Shown here piece by piece: positions 27,852 through 37,398 of a stretch of DNA of 64,000 bases. The position numbers and the translations under genes were made by a program. The notes below the pieces were generated by a model. The model was not told the DNA's origin and did not search any database. It saw only the letters and a list, made by a program, of their open reading frames with translations. The stretch covers positions 124,001 through 188,000 of the forward strand of contig NZ_JAKSYO010000183.1 in assembly GCF_022829635.1 (NCBI RefSeq), read 5' to 3'. The stretch is from Methylobacterium sp. E-066 (lineage in GTDB: Bacteria > Pseudomonadota > Alphaproteobacteria > Rhizobiales > Beijerinckiaceae). Each line of letters starts with the position of its first letter. The first letter of the stretch is position 1.

Positions 27852-28016
27852 GGGACTCTGTGGTCGGAGGGCATGCTAAGGCCGGATCGGGATCCGGCCG
27901 ATGGTCATCCTGCGCCCATCGGTCTCGCCGCCGCAGCGGTGAACCTTCGGCGGCGGATGATCAGCAGATAGCGCGGCCGCCGGCCCGGACCACACGAACC
28001 CGGAGATATCCACCCG

Positions 28017-28730
28017 ATGCTCTTCGCCGCGCCGCTCGCGCCCGGATTGCTGGTGCAGCGCTACAAGCGCTTCCTCGCCGACATCGAGACCGCCGACGGC
28101 CTCGTCACCGTGCACTGCCCCAATCCCGGCGCGATGCTCGGCCTCAACCTGCCGGGCCGGCCGGTGCTGCTCTCGCGCTCGAGCAATCCGACCCGCAAGC
28201 TGCCGCTGACCTGGGAACTGGTGGAGGCCGACCTGCCGGGCGGCTCGCAATGGGTCGGAATCAACACGATGCGCCCCAACGCCTTGGTGGCCGAGGCGTT
28301 TCGCGCCGGCGTGATCGATGCGCTCGCCGGCCACGACCTGTTGAAGCCGGAGGTGCGCTACGCCCAGGCCAGCCGGGTCGATTTTTTGGCGAGCGGCGCG
28401 GCCGCCGGCCCGTGCCACGTGGAGGTCAAGAACTGCCACCTGATGCGCCGGGCCGGCCTCGCGGAATTCCCGGATTGCGTCGCCGCCCGCAGCGCCCGGC
28501 ACATGCGCGACCTTGCCCAGGTCGTCGCCGAGGGCGGACGGGCGCTGGTGATCATCGTGGTGCAGATGCACGCGGAGGCGTTCGACGTGGCCCGGGACAT
28601 CGACCCGGCCTTCGACCGGGCGTTCCGCGACGCCCGCGCGGCGGGCGTGGAGGTCCGGGCCTATCGCTGCGCCGTGAGCCCCGCGGGCGTCGCCCTGACG
28701 GACGAGATCCCGGTAATCACGCCGCCCTGA
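28017..28730 (+). CDS. sfsA: SfsA family protein
   Basis: A 237-residue protein with the SfsA core: LLVQRYKRFLADIETADG, VTVHCPNPGAMLGL, the PD-(D/E)xK-like region AEVSRVDFLASG...HVEVKNCHLM, FPDCVAARSARHMRDL and the terminal RAYRCAVSPAGVAL. SfsA was first linked to maltose gene expression and contains a nuclease-like fold; its true role is not settled. The ATG at 28017 is the family start. Its 3' end overlaps the convergent FkbM gene by 14 bp. Confidence 0.93.
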   Translation: MLFAAPLAPGLLVQRYKRFLADIETADGLVTVHCPNPGAMLGLNLPGRPVLLSRSSNPTRKLPLTWELVEADLPGGSQWVGINTMRPNALVAEAFRAGVIDALAGHDLLKPEVRYAQASRVDFLASGAAAGPCHVEVKNCHLMRRAGLAEFPDCVAARSARHMRDLAQVVAEGGRALVIIVVQMHAEAFDVARDIDPAFDRAFRDARAAGVEVRAYRCAVSPAGVALTDEIPVITPP

Positions 28731-29562
28731 CCGGTTCCCGGCGCTCGTACATCAGGTTCAGCCGGGAGCGCGAGATCTCGCGATAGCCGAACTTTTCCAG
28801 GTGCTTCGGCAGGTCGATCTGCCACTGGCCGGTGCCGTTCTCGATCAGCAGGATGCGCGGAAGCAGTGTGTCCGGCGCCTCGCGCAGGAACGGCTCCAGG
28901 ATCAGGTCTTCGGCGCCCTCCACGTCGAGCTTGACGGCGTCGACGCGGGTCAGGCCCTCGGCCCGCAGCAAGTCGAGGAGCGTTACCGCCGGCACGGTGA
29001 TCCGGGCGCCCTCGTTGGTGCCGACGATCCGCAAGCTCGATTCGCCGCGGTTGCGGGGGTCGATGAACAGGGTCAGCTCGCCGGCCTTGTCGGCCACCGC
29101 GCAGGCCACCGCCTTCACGGTGTGGAACGGGTTCTGGGCGATGTTGTAAGTCAGGCGCGCGAACACGTCGGGCTGCGGCTCGACCGCGACGATCCGGGCG
29201 CCCGGCCCCGAAAACGCCGCCACGCACAGGGCGTAGGCACCGATATTGGCGCCGATATCGAGGAACACGCAATCCTGCGGCAGGCGCTCCTGCAGCAGCG
29301 CCCGCTCCTGCGGGTCGAAGAATTGCGGCGTGAACAGCACCTTCTTCTCGCAATTGTTGTTGTAGGGGTGCAGCCGCATCCGCGCGCCATAGCGGGTCAC
29401 GTCGAGGGGTTTTCCCCCCAGCCGCGAGATCGCGATCCGGCGCAGGAACAGCGCGAGGCGCCGGCCGTACCAGGATTCGGCCGGGATCCGGTTGGTCCGG
29501 CGGGTGATCGCCGCCACGAGGCCGGCCGGTTCGTAGGTGCCGTAGGGCTTGGTATCGGTCAT
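28717..29562 (-). CDS. FkbM family methyltransferase
   Basis: An SAM-dependent methyltransferase of 281 residues. AdoMet motif I is VFLDIGANIGAYAL; further FkbM features are IVAVEPQPDVFARLTYN and DAVKLDVEGAEDLILEPF. FkbM enzymes O-methylate sugars or small molecules, often in polysaccharide biosynthesis. The acceptor here is unknown. ATG 29562 was chosen because the upstream extension shows no coding signal. It is divergent from the alpha/beta hydrolase gene. Confidence 0.88.
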   Translation of the reverse strand: MTDTKPYGTYEPAGLVAAITRRTNRIPAESWYGRRLALFLRRIAISRLGGKPLDVTRYGARMRLHPYNNNCEKKVLFTPQFFDPQERALLQERLPQDCVFLDIGANIGAYALCVAAFSGPGARIVAVEPQPDVFARLTYNIAQNPFHTVKAVACAVADKAGELTLFIDPRNRGESSLRIVGTNEGARITVPAVTLLDLLRAEGLTRVDAVKLDVEGAEDLILEPFLREAPDTLLPRILLIENGTGQWQIDLPKHLEKFGYREISRSRLNLMYERREPVRAA

Positions 29563-29687
29563 AACCGGGGCGGTGTGCCAGCCGGCGCCCTCCCCCGCAA
29601 GCAGATGGATCCGCGTTGCTCCTTCGGGGCGCAGTGGTCTAAGCGTCGCGCTTCGTGAGAGTACCGACACGGCACGGGTTGCGCGGC

Positions 29688-30452
29688 ATGGATTCCTTCG
29701 ATTCGGACGGCGTGCGGATCGCCTATATCGACGTGCCGCCGGCGGAGGGGGCCGGCACGCCGATCCTGCTGATCCACGGCTTCGCCTCCAACCACGCGGT
29801 CAACTGGGTCAACACCCAGTGGGTACGAGCCCTGACGCAGGCCGGCTACCGGGCGATCGCGCTGGACAATCGCGGCCACGGCGAGAGCGAGAAGCTCTAC
29901 GATCCGGCGGCCTACAGCTCCGAGGCCATGGCGGGCGATGCGATACGGCTGCTCGACTATCTCGGGATCGAACGCGCGCACGTGATGGGCTACTCGATGG
30001 GCGGCCGGATCACCGCCCATATCGCTCTGGACCATGCCGATCGGGTCCGCTCCGCCCTCATCGGCGGCCTCGGCATGCACCTCGTCGAGGGCAAGGGCCT
30101 GCCGTCCGGGATCGCCGAAGCCCTCGAAGCGTCCCCCGGCACGCCCGCCCCGAACCCGACCGCCGCGGCGTTCCGGACCTTCGCCGAGCAGACGCGCAGC
30201 GACCTGCGGGCGTTGGCCGCCTGCATGCGCGGCTCGCGTCAGACGCTGAGCCGGGCGGAACTCGCCCAGATCGAGGTGCCGGTGCTGGTCTCGGTCGGCA
30301 CGCTCGACACGGTGGCGGGCTCCGGCCCGGCCTTGGCCGCTCTGATGCCCGATGCCCGCGCTCTGGAGATCGAGGGCAAGGACCACTCCACGGCGGTCGG
30401 CGCCAAGCCGCACCGGGACGGCGTACTGGCTTTCCTCGCCGCGCAGCCCTGA
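29688..30452 (+). CDS. Alpha/beta hydrolase
   Basis: A 254-residue cytoplasmic serine hydrolase. The oxyanion region is LLIHGFASN (28-36), the nucleophile elbow GYSMGG with Ser103, the Asp in VGTLDTVAG and the His in EGKDHSTAV. The cap region is short. It is similar in organisation to lactonases, esterases or dienelactone-type enzymes; the substrate is unknown. Its TGA stop touches the left end of a 210-bp repeat element. Confidence 0.87.
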   Translation: MDSFDSDGVRIAYIDVPPAEGAGTPILLIHGFASNHAVNWVNTQWVRALTQAGYRAIALDNRGHGESEKLYDPAAYSSEAMAGDAIRLLDYLGIERAHVMGYSMGGRITAHIALDHADRVRSALIGGLGMHLVEGKGLPSGIAEALEASPGTPAPNPTAAAFRTFAEQTRSDLRALAACMRGSRQTLSRAELAQIEVPVLVSVGTLDTVAGSGPALAALMPDARALEIEGKDHSTAVGAKPHRDGVLAFLAAQP

Positions 30453-30661
30453 GAGCCTGTTTGACTGCGTGATCGCAGTCGCGTGACGGTTCTGACTAAC
30501 GTTTATCCCAATCTTCCCCTCATCCTGAGGTGGCGTAGCGGAGCGGAGCCCTCGAAGGAGCCCTCCAGGGATCGCACGGCCAGCTGGAGGGCTCCTTCGA
30601 GGCTGCTGCGCAGCACCTCAGGATGAGGTCGAGAGTGGGAAAAACCGGTCAAACAGACTCT
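30452..30661. repeat. 210-bp element with terminal inverted repeats and palindromic core (copy A)
   Basis: The ends are AGAGCCTGTTTGAC (30452-30465) and GTCAAACAGACTCT (30648-30661), inverted with one mismatch. Inside is the 111-bp palindromic core (30518-30628) bounded by CCTCATCCTGAGG and CCTCAGGATGAGG. The same unit of identical length is at 54216-54425, but with the core inverted. It lies directly after the hydrolase stop and 4 bp from the ABC permease stop, so it also separates two convergent genes. No protein is encoded. Confidence 0.8.
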
Positions 30662-30665
30662 GCAA

Positions 30666-31441
30666 TCAGCTTTTCAGGCGGTAGCCGGTGCGAAAGATGT
30701 AGGTGACGAGGCCGAGGCAGATCACCAGGAACAGGGCGGTCATCCCGAGGCTGATCGCGATGCTGACATCGGCCTTGCCGAAAAACGCCCAGCGGAACGC
30801 GCTGATCAGGTAGACGACCGGGTTGATCAGGCTGACCGCGTGCCAGAACGGCGGCAGCATGCTGATGGCGTAGAAGCTGCCGCCCAGGAAGGTCAGCGGC
30901 GTCACTACGAGGAGCGGCACCAGCTGCAGCTTCTCGAACCCGTCGGCCCAAAGCCCGATGACGAAGCCGAACAGGCTGAACGTGACCGCGGTGAGCAGCA
31001 GGAAGCCGATCATCCAGACCGGGTGGTCGATGCGCAGCGGCACGAACAAGGCAGAGGTCGCCAGGATGATCAGGCCGATCAGGATCGACTTGGAGGCCGC
31101 CGCGCCGACGAAGCCGAGCACCACCTCCAGGGGCGAGATCGGAGCCGACAGGATCTCGTAGATCGTGCCGGCGAAGCGCGGGAAGTAGATCCCGAACGAG
31201 GCGTTCGAGATGCTCTGGGTCAGGAGCGAGAGCATGATCAGGCCGGGCACGATGAACAGCCCGTAGGGCACGTCGTCCACCGCCGACACCCGGGATCCGA
31301 TCGCGGCCCCGAACACCACGAAATACAGGGTCGTCGAGATCACCGGGGCCAGGATGCTCTGGCCGGCGGTGCGCCAGAAGCGACCCATCTCGAACCGGTA
31401 GATCGCGCGGACCGCCGGCCAGTTCATGCTCATCGTTTCGC

Positions 31442-31445
<4 letters not shown>
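30666..31445 (-). CDS. ABC-2 type transporter permease
   Basis: A 259-residue inner-membrane protein with six hydrophobic segments. It has the ABC-2 permease features RFWRTAGQSILAPVIST at the N-terminus, YGLFIVPGLIMLSLLTQS and FAGTIYEILSAPISPLEVVL in the middle, and FLGGSFYAISMLPPFWHAV near the C-terminus. It works with the ATPase encoded just upstream; the two genes overlap by 4 nt (ATGA), which implies coupled translation. It is probably an exporter of the drug/polysaccharide (NodJ/YadH-like) class; the substrate is unknown. Confidence 0.92.
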
Positions 31446-32374
<929 letters not shown>

Positions 32375-32575
32375 CAGGGCCTAAATCGAATGCGGGGCCT
32401 CGTGCACCGGCGACCGCAATACCGGCTCGGGGATGCTGCGTGCCGAAGAGGTCGCGATGGTCCTTGCGGCCTGCCTATCCGGCGGGCCGCTCTCGGAAGC
32501 GGGCGCCCCTATAGCATGCCGTCGGCCCGGCTCTCACTGCGCTTACGTGCGCGAGCGCACAACCGGACCGCGATT

Positions 32576-32827
32576 CTACGCGTCGGCGCAGCGCTCGACC
32601 ATCGCCAGGCATCGCCGGCGGGCTTCCGGATCGCGGATGCGCGAGAACGCCGCCAGGATCACTGCACATTCCCTTGCCGTCGGACCTTCAGCCGGCGGGT
32701 CGACACGACGGCGGCGAAAGACCGAGATGGGAAGATTCAGCATGTCGGCCAGTTGGCGGAGAAGCCGCTCCTGCTCGCTGAGGCGCGGTGCGGCATCGAG
32801 GGCTACGAAGCCTCCTGCGTCGGTCAT
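32576..32827 (-). CDS. Small protein, unknown, resembling the C-terminal end of HTH regulators
   Basis: An 83-residue protein starting MTDAGGFVALDAAPRL. The segment EQERLLRQLADMLNLPISVF and the ending AAFSRIRDPEARRRCLAMVE resemble the C-termini of XRE-type regulators found in this bacterial group. No complete helix-turn-helix is seen. The start is uncertain, with in-frame ATGs up to 32944. It could be a stand-alone accessory domain. Confidence 0.5.
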   Translation of the reverse strand: MTDAGGFVALDAAPRLSEQERLLRQLADMLNLPISVFRRRRVDPPAEGPTARECAVILAAFSRIRDPEARRRCLAMVERCADA

Positions 32828-32965
32828 CGTGCCTTCCAGCCCAAACTGAAGCCGAGCATGGAAGCGCGCACGTCGACAGACCTGTCGCTTCCCGGGACAA
32901 AATCCGAGGCGACCATTCATGAGTTTTTGCTGCGTCGCAATCAATCGTTGCGCATCTCAGTAGTC

Positions 32966-32998
32966 AACCGAAATTCAAGTGCCGGTTGAATTTCGGTT
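32966..32998. promoter_or_regulatory. Perfect 13-bp inverted repeat
   Basis: AACCGAAATTCAA (32966-32978) and TTGAATTTCGGTT (32986-32998) are perfect inverted copies separated by 7 nt. It is not followed by a U-run on either strand, so an operator is more likely than a terminator. It lies 139 bp upstream of the chosen start of the small minus-strand gene ending at 32576. Confidence 0.5.
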
Positions 32999-33317
32999 AA
33001 CTTTGCAAATTTCTCCATGAAAATGAATTTTGCGAGGAGTTTTATTATCATAATTTTCGAATCAACAGTGCAGAATGCAATCGACGATGGCGTAGATCGA
33101 TTGAATCGCCCTCGAGAACGCGCTCTGATGAATCGTCACCGGCGGCCTGAACGAGCAGGATGCCGACAATGCGTTGGCGTCAGGCGAAGTGGATATCGGT
33201 TCCGCGTCAGCGGGCGCGTTCAATCACGGGCTTAGAGCTATTCCCAATCGCAACGCCACGGTACACGACGACGCCTCGACAGGGCCGTCGGCTGAGCGGA
33301 CACAAAAGTCGATCCGG

Positions 33318-33487
33318 TCCTGATCGGCGCTCCTCCAACCCAACTCCCTCATCCTGAGGCGTGAGCGAAGCGAGCCTCGAAGGAGCCCTCCAGTCTGCGC
33401 GCGATCCCTGGAGGGCTCCTTCGAGGGCGCCGCTGCGCGGCGCCGCCTCAGGATGAGGGGGGTGTAGTGGACGGACGCCGATCAGGA
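33318..33487. repeat. Palindromic repeat with second type of flanking inverted repeat (copy C)
   Basis: The 112-bp core (33347-33458) has the same CCTCATCCTGAGG/CCTCAGGATGAGG arms as the other copies. It is enclosed by TCCTGATCGGCG (33318-33329) and CGCCGATCAGGA (33476-33487), a perfect 12-bp inverted repeat. These flanks differ from those of copies A and B but resemble the right flank of the copy at 45192. Confidence 0.75.
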
Positions 33488-33537
33488 CGAAGCCAGCCCT
33501 TGTCGTGTCCCGTGTCGCAACCCGATCGGGAGCGGCT

Positions 33538-33849
33538 CTAGCCGCCGCTCCGGAGGGTAACGAGCGCCGCGAGACCGATCAGCGTGGCGAGGCCGAGCAG
33601 CCTGCGCCAGGGATTGACGCCGCGCACGAGCTCATCAATCGCCCACCAGCCCAGGGCGAGGTCGGCGGCGATGCCCAGCCACGACGCAATGGGTTCGGCG
33701 CTGCGGGCAAGCCAGGCGGCCAGCGTGAGCCCGAGGAACAGCCAGAGCGGCGGGTTCGGCCATTGCGCCACGGTGATGGCGCCGGTCCCGCGATCCCGGA
33801 ACATCCAATCGCGCGCCCGCACGATCGCGTTGGTCGATGGCTGCGTCAT
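33538..33849 (-). CDS. Small two-helix membrane protein, unknown
   Basis: A 103-residue protein beginning MTQPSTNAIVRARDWMFRDR. Hydrophobic segments lie at about 33-48 (LWLFLGLTLAAWLA) and 54-70 (ASWLGIAADLALGWWAI), with a further one at the C-terminus (LLGLATLIGLAALVTL). It has good codon bias. No family is recognised; an inner-membrane location is expected. Confidence 0.65.
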   Translation of the reverse strand: MTQPSTNAIVRARDWMFRDRGTGAITVAQWPNPPLWLFLGLTLAAWLARSAEPIASWLGIAADLALGWWAIDELVRGVNPWRRLLGLATLIGLAALVTLRSGG

Positions 33850-34086
33850 GAGCCTGCGCCTTCCCTGTTGCCGCGCGACCGTGCGGCGCCACACGGCCGG
33901 CCTGCCGAACCAGGGTTAAGACCGGTTCAGCAGCACAGGTTGATCTTAACCATTCATCAACCTTACCGAATGGAAAGCGCGGAACAATCCCTAACAGTTC
34001 CTGAAACGACTCGCGAAAGATTCGTTAATCGGGTGATAATCCAGCATCCGAGCAACGACGAACCCCTTGATAAATAAGGACCGATC

Positions 34087-34176
34087 ATGAGCACGCGTTT
34101 TGAAGACCTGAAATTCATATTCCTGCTCAGCGCCGTCACCCTGCTCGGCAGCGGCCTCGACATCATCCTGCGTTGA
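34087..34176 (+). CDS. 29-residue membrane peptide
   Basis: ATG at 34087 with AAGGA at 34076-34080, a 6-bp spacing. It encodes 29 residues, with a charged start (MSTRFEDLK) followed by one hydrophobic helix (FIFLLSAVTLLGSGLDIIL) and a final Arg. Too small for routine gene calling. The good ribosome binding site and well-formed helix favour real translation. Function unknown. Confidence 0.5.
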   Translation: MSTRFEDLKFIFLLSAVTLLGSGLDIILR

Positions 34177-34501
34177 TCGGCGCCATGCGCCGGGGCGTAG
34201 TCCGGATGTTGCTCTGACCGATGGCGCGTCCGAGGGCCGAACGAGCAACCGACTCGCGCGACTGACCCCCTCCGCGGCGATGCGTGCCGACCGGGACGTT
34301 GACGACCCGGGACGCGCCTGCGCGCCAACGGCTCGGCGACGCCAGTCCCGATGCGGAGAGCGAGCTCTGACCGGAACGGAGGAAGTCGCGCAGATCGGCC
34401 ACTCGCGCCTGCCGCTCGGCGCGGAGTACCAACCCGCTGACCACGAGACCAATCAGTCCGGACGTTTCGAGAACCGCCGCAACCACGTAACCCGGACCCA
34501 T
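34163..34501 (-). CDS. Uncertain small membrane-anchored protein
   Basis: A 112-residue frame with an N-terminal hydrophobic helix (YVVAAVLETSGLIGLVVSGL) followed by an Arg/Ser-rich tail. A weak GGTGA lies about 6 bp upstream of the ATG. The second half is low complexity and codon bias is mixed. Its end overlaps the 29-residue plus-strand gene by 14 bp. It may be spurious. Confidence 0.28.
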   Translation of the reverse strand: MGPGYVVAAVLETSGLIGLVVSGLVLRAERQARVADLRDFLRSGQSSLSASGLASPSRWRAGASRVVNVPVGTHRRGGGQSRESVARSALGRAIGQSNIRTTPRRMAPINAG

Positions 34502-34949
34502 CTCACGTCACCGTCTGCACCGAAAAAACCACCTGAACCGGCGGTCCATGACCCTGTGGGCAATCGTGGTTACCGAGATATTAACAGCGCCGTAAATTGA
34601 TACATACGGAGGTTGTTTCGGCTGTTATTGAACAGTCAAGGCAAAATCCAGTTCTGTCCGGCGTCTGCGTATTCAGCTGATCAGCTATCTCTCCAGCCGA
34701 GGAAATGCCGCGCTCGACCGGAATTTCAGCGGATCCGCCTTTGCGGATAGTAATGGCACGTGAAATTTCTGCCGTCGGATCGTAAATATGAACTGGTATT
34801 GAGTGGCGGGCGTTCGGCGAAAGCACCCATATGCCAATATCCACTTGTCTGATCGCCGGCTTCGGAGTTGCCCTGGGCCGCCAACGGCTCAGTGCGGCCG
34901 GAATTCGCCTTTTCCGTAAGGCTCCCTACGCTCGCTTTCATCCAGGGAG
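34502..34949. other. Gene-free stretch upstream of the Uma2-family gene
   Basis: Lower GC than average between about 34580 and 34830. A minus-strand frame of 87 codons here lacks a ribosome binding site, codon bias and a recognisable protein. I see no repeat or RNA. Confidence 0.5.
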
Positions 34950-35543
34950 ATGGCCATGGCTGAACCTGCGACGCGGCGCATGAATGCGGAGGCGTTCTTC
35001 GCGTGGCAGCTCGGCCAGGATGGGCTCTATGAGCTCGTGGATTGCGTGCCGGTGCCGCACATCAAGAGGATGACCGGCGCGAGCACCCAGCACAATCAGG
35101 TGACGGTCAACATCATCGCCACGCTGCATCAGCAGCTCCGCAGCAGCGGCTGCCGCCCGACGACGGACGATATTGCCCTGGGCACGAGCATCGCGACGCT
35201 CCGGCGCCCCGACATCACGGTGGAATGCGGCGAGCGCGTGCGCGACATCTACGAGAGCCGCGCGCCCCGGCTCGTGGTCGAGGTTCTCTCGCCCTTGACC
35301 AGCAGCGTCGATCGCTTCCGGAAGCTCGACGAGTACCGGCGTCACCCGACCCTGCGCGGCATCCTGCTAGTGGAGACGCGCTTCCCGAGCGTCCTGCTCT
35401 ACCGCCGCGTGGAAAACGCGTGGCCGGCGGAGACCTACGAGGCGCTGACGGACATCATCGACCTGCCCGAGATCGGTGCCCGGCTCGCGCTATCCGACAT
35501 CTATGAGACGGTTGCGTTCGAGCCGGGGCGCGAGCCGACCTGA
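34950..35543 (+). CDS. Uma2 family (DUF820) putative endonuclease
   Basis: A 197-residue protein with the Uma2/DUF820 PD-(D/E)xK-like pattern: YELVDCVPVPH, QHNQVTVNIIATL, RRPDITVECGE with the metal-binding Asp, and LVVEVLSPLTSSVDRFRKLDEY where the Glu and the catalytic Lys (R-K-L-x-x-Y) are placed as in the family. These proteins are numerous in cyanobacteria and scattered in others; their substrate is unknown. The start is ATG 34950 or 34956. Its stop is 6 bp from that of convergent sufT. It may be an acquired gene. Confidence 0.85.
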   Translation: MAMAEPATRRMNAEAFFAWQLGQDGLYELVDCVPVPHIKRMTGASTQHNQVTVNIIATLHQQLRSSGCRPTTDDIALGTSIATLRRPDITVECGERVRDIYESRAPRLVVEVLSPLTSSVDRFRKLDEYRRHPTLRGILLVETRFPSVLLYRRVENAWPAETYEALTDIIDLPEIGARLALSDIYETVAFEPGREPT

Positions 35544-35549
35544 TGCGCC

Positions 35550-35933
35550 CTACCACATGTCCAGGGCGACGCGGGCCTCGTCCGACATGCGGCTCTGGTC
35601 CCACGGCGGATCGAACACCATCGTCACGGCACAGGATTGCACCCCCGGCACGGCGCTGACCGCGTTCTCGACCCAGCCCGGCATCTCGCCGGCGACGGGA
35701 CAGCCGGGGGCCGTGAGGGTCATGTCGATCGCGACCTTCCGGTCGTCGCCGATATCGACCTTGTAGATCAGGCCGAGCTCGTAGATGTCGGCCGGGATCT
35801 CCGGGTCGTAGACGGATTTCAGCGCGGCGACGATGTCGTCGGTCAGCCGGTCCAGCTCGGCCGGCGGGATCGCCGAGGCGGCTTCGACCGCGGGGGCGTT
35901 GGCGCCGCCGGTGATTGTGGCGTCGGTGCTCAT
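35550..35933 (-). CDS. sufT: SUF system Fe-S assembly protein SufT (MIP18/DUF59)
   Basis: A 127-residue protein with the DUF59 core DDIVAALKSVYDPEIPADIYELGLIY and LTAPGCPVAGEMP (Cys in the conserved loop), then VFDPPWDQSRMSDEAR. It helps Fe-S maturation of client proteins. The N-terminal 30 residues are flexible and Ala-rich. The ATG at 35933 has a strong GGAGAAGGA site. Last gene of the minus-strand suf operon. Confidence 0.92.
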   Translation of the reverse strand: MSTDATITGGANAPAVEAASAIPPAELDRLTDDIVAALKSVYDPEIPADIYELGLIYKVDIGDDRKVAIDMTLTAPGCPVAGEMPGWVENAVSAVPGVQSCAVTMVFDPPWDQSRMSDEARVALDMW

Positions 35934-36025
35934 GGTTTCCTTCTCCCCCGGACCCGCGCAGACGGAACCGGTTTCATCGCAGCTCGCACATCGCCCGCCC
36001 GGTAAGGTCCGGGACGCTGCGCCGA

Positions 36026-37270
36026 TCAGGCGAACATCATCTCGGCTTTGCCGAGCGCCTCGGCAAGGGCATCGATCTCGGCGGTGGTGGTGTACAGGCC
36101 GAACGAGGCCCGGCAGGTGGACGTCACGCCGAAGCGGGTCAGCAGCGGCATGGCGCAATGGGTCCCGGCGCGCACCGCGACGCCCTGACGGTCGATCACC
36201 GTGGCGATGTCGTGCGCGTGGGCGCCCTTCATCTCGAAGCTGACGACACCGCCCTTGCCTTTGGCCGTCCCGATGATCCGCAGGGCGTTCATCGCGCCGA
36301 GCCGCTCGTGGGCGTAGCGGGTCAGCGTCGCCTCATGGGCCGCGATGTTCTGCCGGCCGAGCCCCAGCATGTATTCGAGCGCTGCGCCAAGCCCCACCGC
36401 CTCGACGATCGCCGGGGTGCCGGCCTCGAACCGGTGCGGCGGGTCGTTGTAGGTGACCGTGTCCTGGCTGACGGTGCGGATCATCTCGCCGCCGCCCTGG
36501 TAAGGCGGCAGCCGATCCAGCCATTCCTTCTTGCCGTAGAGCACGCCGATGCCAGTCGGCCCGTAGACCTTATGGCCGGTGAAGATGAAGAAGTCGCAAT
36601 CCAGCGCGCGCACATCGATCGGCTGGTGCACGGCACTCTGCGCGCCGTCGAGCAGCACCGGCACGCCGTGCGCGTGGGCGATGCGCACGATCTCCTCCGC
36701 CGGCGTCACCGTGCCCAGCACGTTCGACATGTGGGTGATCGCCACCATCTTGGTGCGCGGCGTGAACAGTTTTTCGTACTCATCGACCAAGAAGTTGCCG
36801 TCCTCGTCGACGGGCGCCCACTTGATCACCGCGCCGCGCCGCTCGCGCAGGAAGTGCCAGGGCACAATATTGGAATGGTGCTCCATGATCGACAGGATGA
36901 TTTCGTCACCCTCGCCGATCAGCCCGGCCCAGCCCATGCTGGAGGCTACGAGGTTGTAAGCCTCGGTGGCGTTGCGGGTGAAGATGATCTCGTCGGTGGA
37001 GGCGGCGTTGAGGAACTGGCGCGTGGTCTCGCGGGCGCCCTCGAACCCCTCCGTGGCGGCGTTCGCCATGAAGTGCAGGCCGCGATGGACGTTGGCGTAG
37101 CCGGTCTCCATGCAGGAGACCATCGCGTCGATGACCTGCTTCGGCTTCTGCGCCGAGGCCGCGTTGTCGAGATAGACCAGCGGCTTGCCGTAGACCGTCT
37201 GCGACAGGATCGGGAAGTCCTTGCGGATCGCCGCGACGTCGTAGCCGGTGGTGAGGACGGGTGCGTTCAT
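36026..37270 (-). CDS. sufS: SufS cysteine desulfurase (group II)
   Basis: A PLP enzyme of 414 residues that takes sulfur from cysteine for Fe-S clusters. The N-terminus IRKDFPILSQ...LVYLDNAASAQKPKQVID is typical of SufS. The PLP lysine is in FTGHKVYGPTGIGVLYG, and the active Cys in the short loop TSTCRASFGLYTT near the C-terminus. It normally works with a sulfur acceptor (SufE or SufU); neither is in the window. It follows sufD with a 128-bp gap holding two hairpins. Confidence 0.96.
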   Translation of the reverse strand: MNAPVLTTGYDVAAIRKDFPILSQTVYGKPLVYLDNAASAQKPKQVIDAMVSCMETGYANVHRGLHFMANAATEGFEGARETTRQFLNAASTDEIIFTRNATEAYNLVASSMGWAGLIGEGDEIILSIMEHHSNIVPWHFLRERRGAVIKWAPVDEDGNFLVDEYEKLFTPRTKMVAITHMSNVLGTVTPAEEIVRIAHAHGVPVLLDGAQSAVHQPIDVRALDCDFFIFTGHKVYGPTGIGVLYGKKEWLDRLPPYQGGGEMIRTVSQDTVTYNDPPHRFEAGTPAIVEAVGLGAALEYMLGLGRQNIAAHEATLTRYAHERLGAMNALRIIGTAKGKGGVVSFEMKGAHAHDIATVIDRQGVAVRAGTHCAMPLLTRFGVTSTCRASFGLYTTTAEIDALAEALGKAEMMFA

Positions 37271-37335
37271 CGTCGCGACCTTTTGAGACCTGAGTCCGTC
37301 CCAGGGGCAACCTCATCGGAGGTGCCGGAGTGAAG

Positions 37336-37389
37336 CGGAGGCCTCGACAGAGGCCTCCGAACGAGCGTTGCGATCCCGAATCGGGATCG
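37336..37389 (-). other. Two intercistronic hairpins between sufD and sufS
   Basis: CGGAGGCCTC/GAGGCCTCCG with a 4-nt loop (37336-37359) and CGATCCCG/CGGGATCG with a 3-nt loop (37371-37389) are both perfect. There is no U-run, so they are more likely RNA-processing or stability elements than terminators. Confidence 0.5.
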
Positions 37390-37398
37390 GTTGAGGGG

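Larger units (their letters stand above)
32828..33537. other. Gene-poor region with a low-GC pocket
   Basis: From about 32930 to 33110 the sequence is A/T-richer than its surroundings. I see no convincing gene. A plus-strand frame at 33017-33235 starts with a hydrophobic run but lacks a ribosome binding site and normal codon bias. The region holds a 13-bp-stem hairpin and one copy of the palindromic repeat, listed separately. Confidence 0.5.

Noticed and set aside
34581..34844. Minus-strand frame of 87 codons
   Set aside because: No ribosome binding site, no codon bias, no recognisable protein.
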